DNA of 64,000 nt from Bos javanicus (Eukaryota; Chordata; Mammalia; Artiodactyla; Bovidae), in NCBI RefSeq assembly GCF_032452875.1, contig NC_083871.1, forward strand, positions 6,485,692 to 6,549,691, read 5' to 3'. Under the pieces are notes generated by a model. It had not been told where the DNA came from, made no database searches, and saw only the letters and a program-made list of their open reading frames with translations. The translations under genes and the position numbers were made by a program. Within the stretch, counting starts at the first letter, position 1, and every line of letters begins with the position of its first letter. Below are positions 1-10,775 of the stretch, piece after piece.

Positions 1-380
1 AAAAGATGGTATAGAGAATGGTTTCTAGAGAAAAACCAGGTAGGATATTTGCATCTCAAAGGCACAGGCAAATCCCTCCTAGGATAACTTTGTTTCCCCT
101 TTGTTTAGTACTTATAAGCCTCTTAAGATAGATGTGGAAGGTTTTGGGAGTGCTAAAAATATTGCTGGGTTTTGAATTATTTTTGGAGCTACACCTCTGG
201 TCCTGTAAAGACTAGATTTGTAGAACAAGGAAAGTTTTTGGTTTTTTTTTTCCCCCTTTTAAAAAGGATTGGGTGGCTTCTCAGTGATACTGAGGGACTA
301 ATATAACCATTTACCTATGTTTGGATGTTTTACTTTGCCTCCTGTAGGTTAGGGGAGAAGGCCTCTTTGAAATTTCTATC
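1..380. other. Unassigned AT-rich sequence
   Basis: No ORF, splice-bounded exon or recognised repeat was seen here. It is presumed intron or intergenic sequence upstream of the first visible exon. A T-rich run lies near 241-260. Confidence 0.4.
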
Positions 381-521
381 CAGGAAGATCCCCTGGAGAA
401 GGGAATGACTACCCAGGGCAGTAGTCTTACCTTGAGAATCGCATGGATAGAGGAGCCCGGCAGGCTACAATCCATGGGGCCGCAAAGAGTTGGACACGAC
501 TGAGCGACTGAGCAATGCACA
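381..521 (+). mobile_element. Bov-A/Bov-tA SINE fragment
   Basis: It starts inside the SINE body (AGATCCCCTGGAGAAGGGAA) and runs through the GGCAGGCTACAATCCATGGGG block to GAGTTGGACACGACTGAGCG. This is the ruminant Bov-A unit, which derives from the BovB 3' end. The tRNA-like head is missing, so the copy is 5'-truncated and diverged. Confidence 0.8.
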
Positions 522-607
522 TACACATGGTTAGCTTAGTTGGATCAGTGGCCTCCCATTTTAGTACTCTATTTTCAAATACTTTTGGGTATCCTCCCTG
601 GCTTTAA

Positions 608-810
608 GAAGCTTCCCACATAGCTCAAATAGTGAAAAATCTTCTGCCTGCAGTGCGGGAGACACAGGAGATGTGGGTTGGATCCCCAAGTTGGGAATAT
701 CCCCTAGAGGTGGAAGTGGCAGTATTCTTGCCTGGAAAATTCCATGGACAGAAGAGCCAGGTGGGCGATAGCCCATAGGGTTGCAGAATTGGACATGAAT
801 GAGCATGCAT
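608..810 (+). mobile_element. Bov-tA SINE, diverged
   Basis: A tRNA-derived head (CTTCCCACATAGCTCAAATAG, then a TCTGCCTGCAGTGCGGGAGA-type B-box segment) is followed by the Bov-A body and ends near a GGACATGAATGAGC block. Many substitutions from the usual sequence suggest an older copy. Confidence 0.8.
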
Positions 811-1044
811 ATTTGTGTTCAGACCTTTGATCTGAGGAGGCTTGCCTACAGCCTCTCCCACTGGCACCCTCTGCTTGAATTCTGTAAGCACACAGATGGA
901 ACCATTCATGACACTATGGGGTCTGGATTTGTCCATTCAAAGGTAAATAGATAATGGGAGTCTGGGTGCAGGGAAGAAAACCACCTTTAGTTCTAGCACT
1001 GTGAACCAGTTCAGCCACCCATAGTTTTACAGCTTAGATGGGCT

Positions 1045-1499
1045 TGTCAACTGAAAGAGACATGCAACTTGAGAGTAGTGAGTCAAGTTTTATTTGGGGC
1101 AAAATGAGGATAGCATCCCAGGAGGTAGCACCTCAAATAGCTCTGAGAGACTGCTCCCAAGAGGCAGTGGGGGAAGGTCAATATATAAAATTTTGGTGAA
1201 GGGGAAGTTCAGTACAATTAAGCACTCAATTTATAAAAGATTTTCTGCTAGTCATGAGATGCTGAGGTCCTCATGAAGGGATTTAGTGCTTTTCTAGATA
1301 TGAAGAGATGCAAGAATTGGGATCATGAGGTCAGTTCCTGAAAATATCTAACTATCTAAAGCCCTGTCCCAGCAGATTCCCTGGAGCACAGAGTGCCTCA
1401 CTCCACCCTGAACTCCTTCAGGGGTGTTGAAGGTCAACAGCTGCAGCACAGGTTCAATCTCCTCAGAGGCAGATGGCAGATATCCTAGTTGTTCAGTCA
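1045..1499 (-). mobile_element. LTR-like segment of an endogenous retrovirus
   Basis: Read on the minus strand it starts TGACTG and ends TTGACA, an LTR-type TG...CA frame of about 455 bp. An AATAAA signal lies at 1089-1094, about 45 bp before the end, as expected for an R/U5 border. It directly follows pol-start sequence, so most of pol and env are missing. No target duplication was found. The borders are a judgement by eye. Confidence 0.45.
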
Positions 1500-1559
1500 C
1501 TGGCAGTGCTCTTGGCAGGTGTCATTTTGTATCTGACAGGATGGAATGGTGATCTCCTC

Positions 1560-2365
1560 TAGTTTGAGACTGTGTTAGATTCCTCTGGCCAAGACCAATT
1601 GTTTGTCCTGGTGGCTGCCATCTCCATAAGGATCTTCAGCTTGGGCTGTTTTCTGGAATTTAGTGAGCAAGTCCCTCCCGACAAGCAGATGGGGCACTTG
1701 GATGTGAGCAGAAATGGATGTGCAAAGGTAAAGCCTTCTAGCAAGCAGTTGACGGGAGGGGTAGATTACTTGGTTTGGGCTTTCTGTCCATCCCTGTTAT
1801 ACAACATTGAGAAGACAAGTGTCCAGGGACATCAGTTAGCACACAGTAGACAGTCCCCATATTTAGGAAGAAAATGGCTTTCCTACCTGCCACATCAAAG
1901 ATTACCAGAGGTTCCTCTGGAGAAATGATCAGGTATCCTTTGGGAGCCAGGGAAAGTCCTGGGCTCCATTAGTCTTCGGTCCTCTTACCATCATTGGTTT
2001 GGTAGCCCCAGGTCCCCTTTGGGACTGAGGGCAGTTCCTTTTCCAGTGACCTTCTCATTTTCATATCAAGCAGAGTCCTAGTGGACTTTTTCCATACAGG
2101 CAGCATTTGTTTTTCCAGTGACCCTATTGGTCACACTTAAAACAACAGATATTTTCTCAGTGAGACAGAGGCTCTGATCCAGGCTTCCTGGTTCTTGTCC
2201 TCACCATGGGTTTTCACAAGGGTGGGTAACCCTGAGGTGGTGCAGGGGTTAGGGCTGCCTCTGGTAATTGTGCTGTTAACTTTTGAATCCTTTTTGCCCT
2301 TTCAACCCTATCTCTATTGTTAAATACTACAAAGGCCAAATCCATGAGCTGATTTATGGGGGTCT
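1560..2365 (-). pseudogene. Class I (gamma-like) endogenous retrovirus gag-pro remnant
   Basis: On the minus strand, in order: a gag capsid C-terminal motif of the LMDLAFVVFNNRD type near 2290-2340; two CCHC zinc-knuckle blocks at about 2103-2147 and 2031-2072, the first with an in-frame TAG and the second with TGA codons; a protease-like stretch near 1760-1930 whose DTG active-site triplet reads NMG (1846-1869); and a GRDLLTKF protease/RT boundary block at 1655-1679. The frame is broken by stops and shifts, so no functional protein is possible. A Bov-A SINE at 2374-2529 splits the gag part. RT, integrase and env are not seen: LTR-like sequence follows at once. The gag and boundary motifs fit class I elements. 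The exact family is not determined. Confidence 0.7.
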
Positions 2366-2373
2366 AGGGTTTC

Positions 2374-2529
2374 ACTTTCACTTTTCACTTTCATGCATTG
2401 GAGAAGGAAATGGCAACCCACTCCAGCGTTCTTGCCTCGAGAATCCCAGGGACGGGAGTCTGATGGGCTGCTGTCTGTGGGGTCGCACAGAGTTGGACAT
2501 GACTGAAGCGACTTAGCAGCAGCAGCAGC
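2374..2529 (+). mobile_element. Bov-A SINE monomer inserted in the retroviral remnant
   Basis: This is the second-monomer form of Bov-A2: TCACTTTCATGCATTGGAGA, then the body, then GACTGAAGCGACTTAGCAGC and a CAG-repeat tail. It is flanked by the direct repeat AGGGTTTC at 2366-2373 and 2530-2537, a plausible 8-bp target duplication. Confidence 0.88.
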
Positions 2530-2537
2530 AGGGTTTC

Positions 2538-3360
2538 CAGGTCCCCAGATGGGAGTTACAGATAAATGGTCTAGATGACTGTCCCCACTCAGAATTGGGG
2601 GGAGTAGGATTTCCCAGCTGTGGATCTCAGGGAGGTGAAGTCGTAAGGGGATCATCTGAAACATCAAGCTCCTGAAGGGGAAGAAGGCACTTTGAAGGGA
2701 TGTGAACCAGGCACACCTGGCTGGAGTTCTTTAGACCTGGATTTTGTAATAGCGTCATGGACCTTTGGATGGATGGGACTTACTCCCCCCGCCATTTTCC
2801 TTTCCTTTTACAAAATAGGCCCAGCTGCAAGATGGTATTGTAATTCAGTCATCCAACTTTTTTTTTTGGCCGCATCTCTTGGTTTCTTAGTATGTATTGG
2901 GATCATGCAGTATTGCAAAAGAAAATTAATTTCTTTTCCTTAAACCATCCTGTCTAAATTTTCTCCAGTTAGCTAATATGCATCCTAGCAGGGAGTCCTT
3001 CAGGATGCTTGTAGTCGCCCCCGTTTTTTGTTGGGATATTTTGATAAGACAGGGGTCTGATTGATCCTTGTCAGACAGTAGTTATTTGTCCTGGCATTTT
3101 CCCAGTGTCAACAATGGGGTCCCTGTGAATGCCTGAAATCTGCCACATTGGTTAGCTTGAGGAGGCCCCTTGGATTAGTTAAGAAAAGGAATAAAAGGCA
3201 GTGGGGGAAGAAGCAACCAGAATCCCAGGGCCTAGATCCGTTAGAGACAGAGGGAGGAGACCTCCCTGAGCCAGCTGAACAGATTACCTTTATCACTGAA
3301 AGAAACAAATAGAACTGAAGGGTATCTCTCCTCAGGATGTGGTCCATGTGATGTTGAGGA
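2538..3360 (-). pseudogene. Probable upstream gag part of the retroviral remnant
   Basis: This interval continues the minus-strand retroviral sequence beyond the SINE. A proline-rich minus-strand reading lies at 2538-2667 and short broken readings lie at 3100-3350. I could not match specific gag motifs here, so assignment rests on position and orientation. A T-run at 2860-2868 and a TGGCCGCATCTC stretch may mark further small repeat pieces. Confidence 0.35.
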
Positions 3361-3364
3361 GGGC

Positions 3365-3508
3365 TGTTGTTGAGTCACTAAGTCATGTCCATTCTTTGCG
3401 ATCTCATGGATGGTAGCATGCCAGACTCCTGTGACCTCCACTATCTCTCCGAGTTTGCTCAGTCTCCTACCAATTGAGCAAACTCTGGGAGATAGTGGAG
3501 GACAGAGA
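3365..3508. repeat. BovB/Bov-A 3'-end fragment folded into an inverted repeat
   Basis: The left part (3365-3461) reads as a minus-strand BovB 3' end (GTCACTAAGTCATGTCC, then TATCTCTCCGAGTTTGCTCA). After a spacer of about 13 bases the same end segment returns in the opposite orientation (TGAGCAAACTCTGGGAGATA, 3475-3504). The arms are about 30 bp and nearly complementary. Confidence 0.75.
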
Positions 3509-3510
3509 AG

Positions 3511-4465
3511 AGCTACCTCTTCATAGAATTAAAAGAGGCAAAACCCAATCTGCCGGCAAAGCCAGCAAGCAGGAGCAGGGATCAATAGATAGTCCAAGAG
3601 GTCAAGAGAGGAGGATATAAGAGAAATCTAGGACAGGAGGGAAGATGTACAGTCATGATGCTTCCCAAGAGACATTTGTAAGCCCACTACCTCCTCTCAG
3701 GGGTTGGTAAAGTCTGCCTGTGACCCCCACGAGATAAGTGCTTACCCACACTTCTATTCAAGGGTGTCTGGGCGCCCCACCAGATGTGACCCTTAAGAGG
3801 AGCATGACACCTGGCTTGGTATCACAACTGATGATGGGGTTGAAATAAGGAGGAAGACTGAGTGGGGCTAGGAAGGTGCACAGCTGCAAGCTTCATTGCA
3901 GGGAGGACTCTGGAGGGAAGTGCTTGCCCACGACATTCTCTTGGGGGTGCAATGATGCTGTAAGCCCCAAAAGTATTCGGGGAGGGCCAGGCTACAAATC
4001 TGGAGGAGGATTCAGGGAATTTCTCAGTTTGGGCCCTCTCATAGTTCCAGCATCCTGGAACTGGGGCTGGGATGAAGGATGAGCAGGGAGGGGAGGAGCC
4101 ACAGGGGAAACTCAGCCAAGCAAGTTGTCAGTTGCGTGTGACACAGTCTTTATTTGAATGTCCAATGGTCATCTTGTGGATCTTCTCAAGTTCACAGAGA
4201 TAGAACGATAGAGGAAAGCAAAAGATCGAGGGCCCTTGGCCTTGTGGGCTCCTTCACAGCCAGAAAACTGGTCTCTGCCAGATCCTGCAGGCAGCGTCAG
4301 CTACCACCTAAGGGACTACTTGAATCTACATGGCTTGTGACAAGTCCCTGTCACCCTTCAGAGCGGGAGCTGTAGCCCAACAGGTGGATGGAGATTATGC
4401 TCTTTGAGGCCCCTCTTGGGCAACAGAAAAGATGTTGAAGGAAAGAAAGTGGCGCACAAGAGGAT
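3511..4465. other. Unassigned, possibly retroviral leader or LTR flank
   Basis: No confident gene. On the minus strand there is an AATAAA signal at about 4150 and a G/C-rich stretch at 3760-3790 that could be a primer-binding-site region, but no tRNA complement was confirmed. Orientation and position suggest it belongs to the adjacent retroviral mosaic. Confidence 0.3.
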
Positions 4466-5002
4466 TGTCAGGTCCCAGGTCTTAGAGTCCCTGGGATGGC
4501 TGCCAAGCATGGGTTCTTGGCTTCTAGCAGGACAGAATTCAAGAAAGAGCCATAGTAAAGAGAAAGAAAGCTTATTCAGGGAGATACACACTCCATAGAC
4601 AGAGTATGGGCCATCTTGGAGGACAGGAGACACTTGAGTATGGGCATTATCACTTTTTATAGGGCTGGCTAATTTCACAGGCTAATAAGTGGGAGGAGTA
4701 TTCCAGCTATTTTGGGGAAGGGGTGGGGATTTCCAGGAATTAAATTAGGCCATTGCCCACCTTTTGACCTTTATGGTTTGGAACTGTCAATGGCGCCTGT
4801 AGGTGTGTTATTTAGCTTGCTGATGTGTCACACTGAGCCTGTACTGAGGCGCAAGGTCTAGTGGAAGTTTACTCCCTGACCATCTTGAACCTGTTTGCTT
4901 CTAATCAGTTTATGTCATAACCTCAGGCTTTGTCATCCTTTTAAAGGTTGTGCCCTGTGGATTCCTTTCTCAGTTTAATGTGCATATCTATTGTTTTCAA
5001 CA
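4466..5002 (-). mobile_element. LTR-like segment (second, different from 1045-1499)
   Basis: On the minus strand it runs from TGTTGAAAAC to CTGACA, about 537 bp, in a TG...CA frame. It has a TATA-like CTATAAAAAG at about 4653-4662 and an AATAAG signal near 4570-4577, followed by a pyrimidine-rich U5-like tract. This order (U3, TATA, polyadenylation signal, U5) is that of a retroviral LTR. It does not look alike to the segment at 1045-1499. No target duplication was found. Confidence 0.5.
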
Positions 5003-5383
5003 ATCCCCTGGGGCATAAATTCCTCTAAAACTGATCCAATTAAATGTGGGTTCCCCAGGTTCTTCTTTGAGATGTGTTCTGACCTCAGGGATGTTCCTTC
5101 CATCTGACTCTTCCAGTGTTGCTCTCTGACAGACTAGGCCACCTGCCATTAAGCCTGTATCTCCAATGAGTCTACAAACCTTCTCCAGGTTGTCTTTCTC
5201 CATACTGCCAGTGTTTCTGAAAGTGCCCCACAGTTGATCACAAAGTTCCTTCGAGAAGAGATTCTGAACTCTCTGTTCTGTGGTCTCTTTGTGTTCTCAT
5301 CCCTGACAGACTCTGAGCTGCAGCTCTGGAGCTGAGGCTGGGGACAGTGGCATTCTTCTCTTTGAGTGACACCCTGCATTAGG
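5003..5383. other. Unassigned sequence
   Basis: A minus-strand open stretch covers part of this interval, but it runs into the SINE at 5384 and shows no recognised motif. It could be further retroviral sequence. No function is proposed. Confidence 0.3.
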
Positions 5384-5685
5384 CTTCCCTGGTAGTTGGT
5401 AAAGAATCTGCCTGCAATGCAGAAGACCTGGTTTGATTCCTGGGTCAGGAAGATCCTCTGGAGAAGGGATAGGCTACCCACTCCAGTATTCTTGGACTTC
5501 CTCTGTGGCTAAGATGGTAAAAAATCTACCTGCAATGCAGGAGACCTGGGTTCAACCCCTGGGTTGGGAAGGTCCCCTGGAAAAAGGAAAGGCTACTCAC
5601 TCTAGTATTCTGGCCTGGAGAATTTCATGGGCTGTATAGTCCATGGGATCACCAAGAGTCGGATAGGACTGAGTGACTTTGACTG
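5384..5685 (+). mobile_element. Bov-tA SINE with two tandem tRNA-like heads
   Basis: Two heads follow each other. The first has GGTAAAGAATCTGCCTGCAA and the second has a TCTACCTGCAATGCAGGAGA block. They share one Bov-A type 3' end (GAATTTCATGGGCTGTATAG, then GAGTCGGATAGGACTGAGTG). This is the known double-head form of Bov-tA. It matches 61863-62164 in structure. Confidence 0.85.
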
Positions 5686-6092
5686 CGTTAGGAACTTAGT
5701 ATTTGGTGGAGGGGTAGCAGTAGCAGCCTCAGAGCTCTTCAGTGTGTTTCTCCTGGTGTGGAGCCTTCATGCGATGAGCTAGATCAGGGTGATGGGCTCC
5801 CAATTTTCTCAGAATTGCTGTAGCCAGGTTAGAGCCTCCATCTTACAATGTGGGGATGACAGAGGAGGGTGCGAGCCCTCACCTCTCAGCTGTCCTCACC
5901 TGCAACTTCCATGTAGCACCAGATACCTCTGGTCTGCACAAGAAAGACTTTTTCTTGTCCTTTCTTATCTGTACCAATCTGGGTTTCCCTCAGTTGAGCT
6001 GAGAAGTGGAAAGAGAGAAAGAACCTGGGTTCAGATCCACAGAGTCCCACTGTTCTTACTGACTTGCAGTAAGAGTGTTTAGTGTTATTCTG
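5686..6092. other. Unassigned sequence between SINEs
   Basis: No exon with credible splice borders, no recognised repeat and no ORF with family motifs was seen. The short plus-strand reading at 5789-6082 looks like chance. Confidence 0.35.
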
Positions 6093-6298
6093 TTTCTTTC
6101 CCAGTGGCTCGGAGTTAAAAGCTTCTGCCTGCAATGCAGGAGACGTAGGAGATGCGGGTTTGATTCCTAGATGGGGAAGGTCCCCTGGAGGAGGAAGTGG
6201 AAGCCCACTCCAGTATTCTTGCGAAGAAAATCCCATGGTCAGAGGAACCTGCTGGACCATAAGGGGTCGCAGAGAGTCAGACATGACTGAGCACGCAT
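6093..6298 (+). mobile_element. Bov-tA SINE
   Basis: The head (TTTCCCAGTGGCTCGGAGTT) with TCTGCCTGCAATGCAGGAGA is followed by the Bov-A body and GAGAGTCAGACATGACTGAG. It is a full-length, moderately diverged copy immediately 5' of the minisatellite. Confidence 0.85.
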
Positions 6299-6339
6299 GT
6301 GGCAGGGCTGGAGTATTCTGTTCAGACATGCTTGAGGAG

Positions 6340-7407
6340 GTTTTTTGGCTTCATAGGGTCTTAGCTATGGCACATGGTATCGTCTTTGTGTCATGCAGGA
6401 TCTTTCATTGTGGTGCGTGGGCTCTCTAGTTGTGGGGCATGGACTCTATTTGTGGTGTGTGAGCTCTCTAGTTGTGGGGCATGGAATCTCTAGTTGTGGG
6501 GCATGGACTCTGTTTGTGGTGCATGGGCTGTCTAGTTGTGGTGCGTGGAATCTCTAGTTGTGGTGTGTAGGCTCTCTAGTTGTGGGGCAAGGACTATAGT
6601 TGTGGTTTGTGGAATCTCTAGTTGTGGTTCATGGACTCTAGTTGTGATGTGTGGGCTCACTATTTGTGGTGCGTGGGTTCTCTAGTTGTGGGGCATGGAC
6701 TCTAGTTGTGGTGCGTGGGCTCTCTAGTTGTGGTGTGTGGGCTCTCTAGTTGTGGGGCATAGACTTTATTTGTGGTGTGTGGGCTCTCTAGTTGTGGTGT
6801 GTGGGCTCTCTGGTTGTGGGGCATGGACTCTAGTTGTGGTGCATGGGCTCTCTAGTTGTGGTGTGTGGGCTCTCTAGTTGTGGGGCATAGACTTTATTTG
6901 TGGTGTGTGGGCTCTCTAGTTGTGGTGTGTGGGCTCTCTGGTTGTGGGGCATGGACTCTAGTTGTGGTGCGTGGGCTCTCTAGTTGTGGTGTGTGGGCTC
7001 TCTGGTTGTGGGGCATAGACTTTATTTGTGGTGTGTGGGCTCTCTAGTTGTGGTGTGTGGGCTCTCTGGTTGTGGGGCATGGACTCCAGTTGTGGTGCGT
7101 GGGCTCTCTAGTTGTGGTGTGTGGGCTCTCTGGTTGTGGGGCATAGACTTTATTTGTGGTGTGTGGGCTCTCTAGTTGTGGTGTGTGGGCTCTCTGGTTG
7201 TGGGGCATGGACTCTAGTTGTGGTGTGTGGGCTCTCTGGTTGTGGGGCATGGGCTGTCTACTTATGGTACATGGGCTCAGTAGTTGTGTCATGAGAGCTT
7301 AGTTGCTCCTAGGCATGGGGGATCTTAGTTTCCTGACCAGGGATCAAACCCATTTTTTTTGCATTGCAAGGTGGGATCTTAACCACTGGACCATCAGAGA
7401 AGTCCCC
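6340..7407 (-). mobile_element. CHR-type (tRNA-derived) SINE with expanded inside
   Basis: The tRNA-like head lies at the high-coordinate end and reads on the minus strand: GGGACTTCTCTGATGGTCCA, then GTTTGATCCCTGGTCAGGAA. The distal part at 6340-6408 carries the usual GGATCTT-type blocks. A normal copy of this SINE (23052-23325 here) is about 270 bp. This one is over 1 kb because its inner GTTGTGG-containing subrepeat has multiplied (6409-7280). Confidence 0.75.
6409..7280. repeat. GT-rich minisatellite, 22/20-bp units with 128-bp higher-order period
   Basis: The units are of the type GCTCTCTAGTTGTGGTGTGTGG (22 bp, here given as a motif) and a 20-bp variant starting ACTCTAGTTGTGG, about 40 units in all. 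From about 6730 the pattern of four 22-mers and two 20-mers recurs every 128 bp: the same long readings begin at 6856, 6984 and 7112. The left half is less regular. Confidence 0.93.
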
Positions 7408-7573
7408 TAGAAATGTCTGAGGGATTTTAATTGTTGATTTTACTTTTAGTTCAATGTGTCAGAGAGTGTGGTTTACATAATTAATTTTTAAATTTGTTGA
7501 CTCCTTTAGGATCTCTAAAAATCTTGCCCTTTGACTATTTTTATTTATGGAATACTAATTAAACATATTTATT

Positions 7574-8767
7574 CAGTTCAGTTCAGTCACTCAGTCGTGT
7601 CCGACTCTTTCAACCCCATGAATTGCAGCACACCAGGTCAAACTCATGTCCATCGAGTCGGTGATGCCATCCGGCCATCTCATCCTCTGTCGTCCCCTTC
7701 TCCTCTTGCCCCCAATCCCTCCCAGCATCAGGGTCTTTTCCAATGAGTCAACTCTTCGCATGAGGTGGCCAAAGTACTGGAGTTACAGCTTTAGCATCAT
7801 TCCTTCCAAAGAACACCCAGGACTGATCTCCTTTAGAATGGACTGGTTGGATCTCCTTGCAGTCCAAGGGACTCTCAAGAGTTTTCTCCAACACCACAGT
7901 TCAAAAGCATCAATTCTTCGGCACTCAGCTTTCTTCACAGTCCAACTCTCACATCCATACATGACCACTGGAAAAACCATAGCCTTGACTAGACGGACCT
8001 TTGCTGGCAAAGCAATGTCTCTGCTTTTGAATATGCTATCTAGGTTGGTCATAACTTTCCTTCCAAGGAGTAAGCGTCTTTTAATTTCATGGCTCATCTG
8101 CCATGATGAACCAGTCACCATCTGCAGTGATTTTGGAGCCCAGAAAAATAAAGTCAGCCACTGTTTCCACTATTTCCCCATCTATTTCCCATGAAGTGAT
8201 GGGACCAGATGGCATGATCTTCGTTTTCTGAATGTTGAGCTTTAAGCCAACGTTTTCACTCTGCTCTTTCACTTTCAACAAGAGGCTTTTTAGTTCCTCT
8301 TCACTTTCTGCCATAAGGATGGTGTCATCTGCATATCTGAGGTTATTGATATTTCTCCTGGCAGTCTTGATTCCAGCTTGTGTTTCTTCCCGTCCAGCAT
8401 TTCTCATGATGTACTCTGCATAGAAGTTAAATAAGCAGAGTGACAATATACAGTCTTGACGTACTCCTTTTCCTATTTGGAACCAGTCTGTTGTTCCATG
8501 TCCAGTTCTAACTGTTGCTTCCTGCCCTGCATATAGGTTTCTCAAGAGGCAGGTCAGGTGATCTGGTATTCCCATCTCTTTCAGAATTTCCCACAGTTTA
8601 TTGTGATGCACACAGTCAAAGGCTTTGGTATAATCAATAAAGCAGAAATAGATGTTTTCCTGGAACTCTTGCTTTTTCGATGATCCAGTGGATGTTGGCC
8701 ATTTGATCTCTGGTTCCTCTGCCTTTTCTAAAACCAGCTTGAACATCTGGAAGTTCATGGTTCATGT
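7574..8767 (-). mobile_element. BovB (RTE) LINE, 5'-truncated, 1.2 kb
   Basis: The element reads on the minus strand with its 3' end at low coordinates (the CAGTTCAGTTCAGTCACTCA type end). It contains the reverse-transcriptase core with IDYTKAFDCVHH and YADD (in NLRYADDTILMAE, about 8320-8360). Its protein is split over two frames (8087-8758 and 7783-8121). It is flanked by an 11-bp target duplication, ACATATTTATT, at 7563-7573 and 8768-8778. The endonuclease domain is absent, so it was dead on arrival. Confidence 0.95.
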
Positions 8768-8778
8768 ACATATTTATT

Positions 8779-9405
8779 AGGGTTTCTCAATTTATCATCC
8801 ATATTTTTGGCTTGTATAGTATCAATATATGCAGATCTTTAAATGTTTATAGCCCTGTGTTTTAGGTACCTTTATGCGATTTGTCAAACTATTCTTCAAG
8901 GATGTTATGTCTGCAGTTCAGCTAGTCTGTTCACTTAATGTTTTAACTTTGGTGCCATTTGTTTTTCTGTTTCAGTGACCGTACTTTCCACCTCCAGTAT
9001 TTCCAGTTGTATCTTTGTCTCTAAAATCTCCACTTATTGTTTAGTCATGTCTGCTGGACTTTGTTCTGTAATTTCCTATTCTTGTTTACTACTTTAATAC
9101 TTTGAGATACATTTCTTAATTTTGTTTTTAAATTTTCATAATATGTGTGAAAACTTGTTTGTATCCATATCCTTCACAAAAATAGGTGTTATTGCTCTTT
9201 AATTTGTATAGTGAGTATAAAATGCTATGCCATTGTCATGATTGCAGTTTCCTTAGTACTAGTATCTCTGAGCATCGTATTCTGTGCTTATTATTCCTTC
9301 TGAGGTGTTCTATTTCTGTTTTTTACCTGGTTTTCTAAGTTGTGTTCTTACCAATTTCTAGTAAGTTCAAGTACTCTAACTCTGAATGTATATATGAGTA
9401 ATTTT
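8779..9405. other. Unassigned AT-rich intronic sequence
   Basis: No exon or clear repeat was recognised. Parts resemble very old L1 5' sequence but the match is too weak to assign. Confidence 0.3.
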
Positions 9406-9407
9406 TC

Positions 9408-9986
9408 TATAGTGGTCTAGGGACTCCTGGGAGTCCTGAGTCCCTTTCAGTGGGTCAATAAGGTGAAAACTATTTTATAATTATACTATGATATTATTTA
9501 CTGATTTAGCTGTGTTTAGATTTGCAGTTATAGTGGGTAAACTACTGTGGAGTAATCCACAATTACCCGAAAAAGCTGTTAAAATGTTTCTTGCCAACCA
9601 ACTACATATCTTTATGAGGCAATAAACCAGCATGTCCCATGTCATTGAATGCACAAGCCAGTGTACAAATCCAGCTAACTTCTCTTAAACCAGACATTAA
9701 ACAGCTTTTCAATGTATAAAACAATACTGCTCTTCTCACTGATTCTTTTTGAAGAATGTTATTGTGCCTAAAAGGGTTTTTAAATATTACTGCCTGATGA
9801 GTTTTTACTATCTTAAATTTGATTAATAAACATTTTTAAAGTTTTTCAGTTTGAATATCTAGTAATTTAAATATTCGTAGCTACATCCTACATAAAAGTT
9901 CTTTGATGGATTCTTAGGGATTTTTAAGAATGGATGTAAAGGGATCAAAACCAAAACTTTTGAGAACAGCTTCTGTAGATTTTTCC
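9408..9986. mobile_element. Fossil hAT-type DNA transposon fragment (MER family-like)
   Basis: One end reads TGGTCTAGGGACTCCTGGGA and the other AAAACTTTTGAGAACAGCTT, giving imperfect inverted ends of the kind seen in old mammalian hAT elements. The inside has no intact ORF. Assignment is from memory of the family's look and needs a library search. Confidence 0.4.
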
Positions 9987-10775
9987 TGTCATTTTTTATC
10001 ATTTTTATTTTTCTAGAGCCATATATATCTATCGTCTTTTAAAGCCTCTGATTTTTGCACGAGGGTTTGATTTTGTGAATTGTTGCAAGGGTTCACTGCA
10101 AGGACTTGGAGTTACATTGGTGGCTAAGGCGAGGAATATACAGTAGGAGCAGCATGGGGATCGGCATGGACTGAACCCGGAGGAGTCCCGTTGAGGCCTC
10201 CTGTGCTCAGTCCTTCCAGTGTGAGGCCACATTGAAACTCTCGCTTATTTAGTGGTGAGAATCCAGTAGCCTGTGTGCTGACTCAGTACCCAAGCATTGA
10301 TTAGGAGCTAGTCATAGAGGCTGACAACAGAAGTCCCAGACTTCAGAGGCGCAGGGTTTACTTCCTCGAGTGAGAACCAGTTTTATCATGTGGGGAACAA
10401 CGCCTATTTAGGTAGGAAATGTTTACCAGCCAAGGGCCAGTCCTGTAGGCAGCCTGCGGTGTTCTCTTTTATACAACTTGTTAATAACTCTTTGACACCT
10501 ACACGTGGATCCTGAATTGCTGTGTGTGTTAATGTGTACTTCTCCCAAAGTTAAGGAGCACTCTTCAGAAGAGGATACTCTTGACACAGTTTTTGAGAGC
10601 ATTTTGGAAGTATTGTGGCTTATATTCAGGCTTCTTTCTATGGAAGGCAGTAACATGATACATGCCAGAATTCTTGAAAGAAAAAAGAGTTCCTTTTTGG
10701 TCCATGAATAGGGAACACTTGCTCTGTTTGCAGTCCTTGTGGTGAGTCTTGCCCCAGCTTCCAGCTTCATCTAGT
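9987..10775. other. Unassigned sequence, two short open stretches
   Basis: Open stretches of 67-115 codons occur on both strands (for example plus 10505-10711), with no recognised domain and no convincing splice borders. They are treated as chance readings. The sequence is less AT-rich than its surroundings, so an old LTR or other repeat is possible. Confidence 0.3.

Noticed and set aside
1572..1928. 118-codon open stretch on the plus strand
   Set aside because: Shadow of the minus-strand retroviral protease region, which shows real family motifs.
6856..7294. Three similar Trp/Val/Gly-rich open stretches
   Set aside because: They are translations of the 128-bp minisatellite period, not genes.
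7646..8194. 182-codon plus-strand open stretch repeated at 14604, 19983 and 58801
   Set aside because: Antisense of the BovB C-terminal domain, repeated only because the element is.
10505..10711. 68-codon open stretch on the plus strand with a coding-like look
   Set aside because: No splice borders of good quality, no recognised motif and an overlapping open stretch on the other strand. Probably chance in an old repeat.
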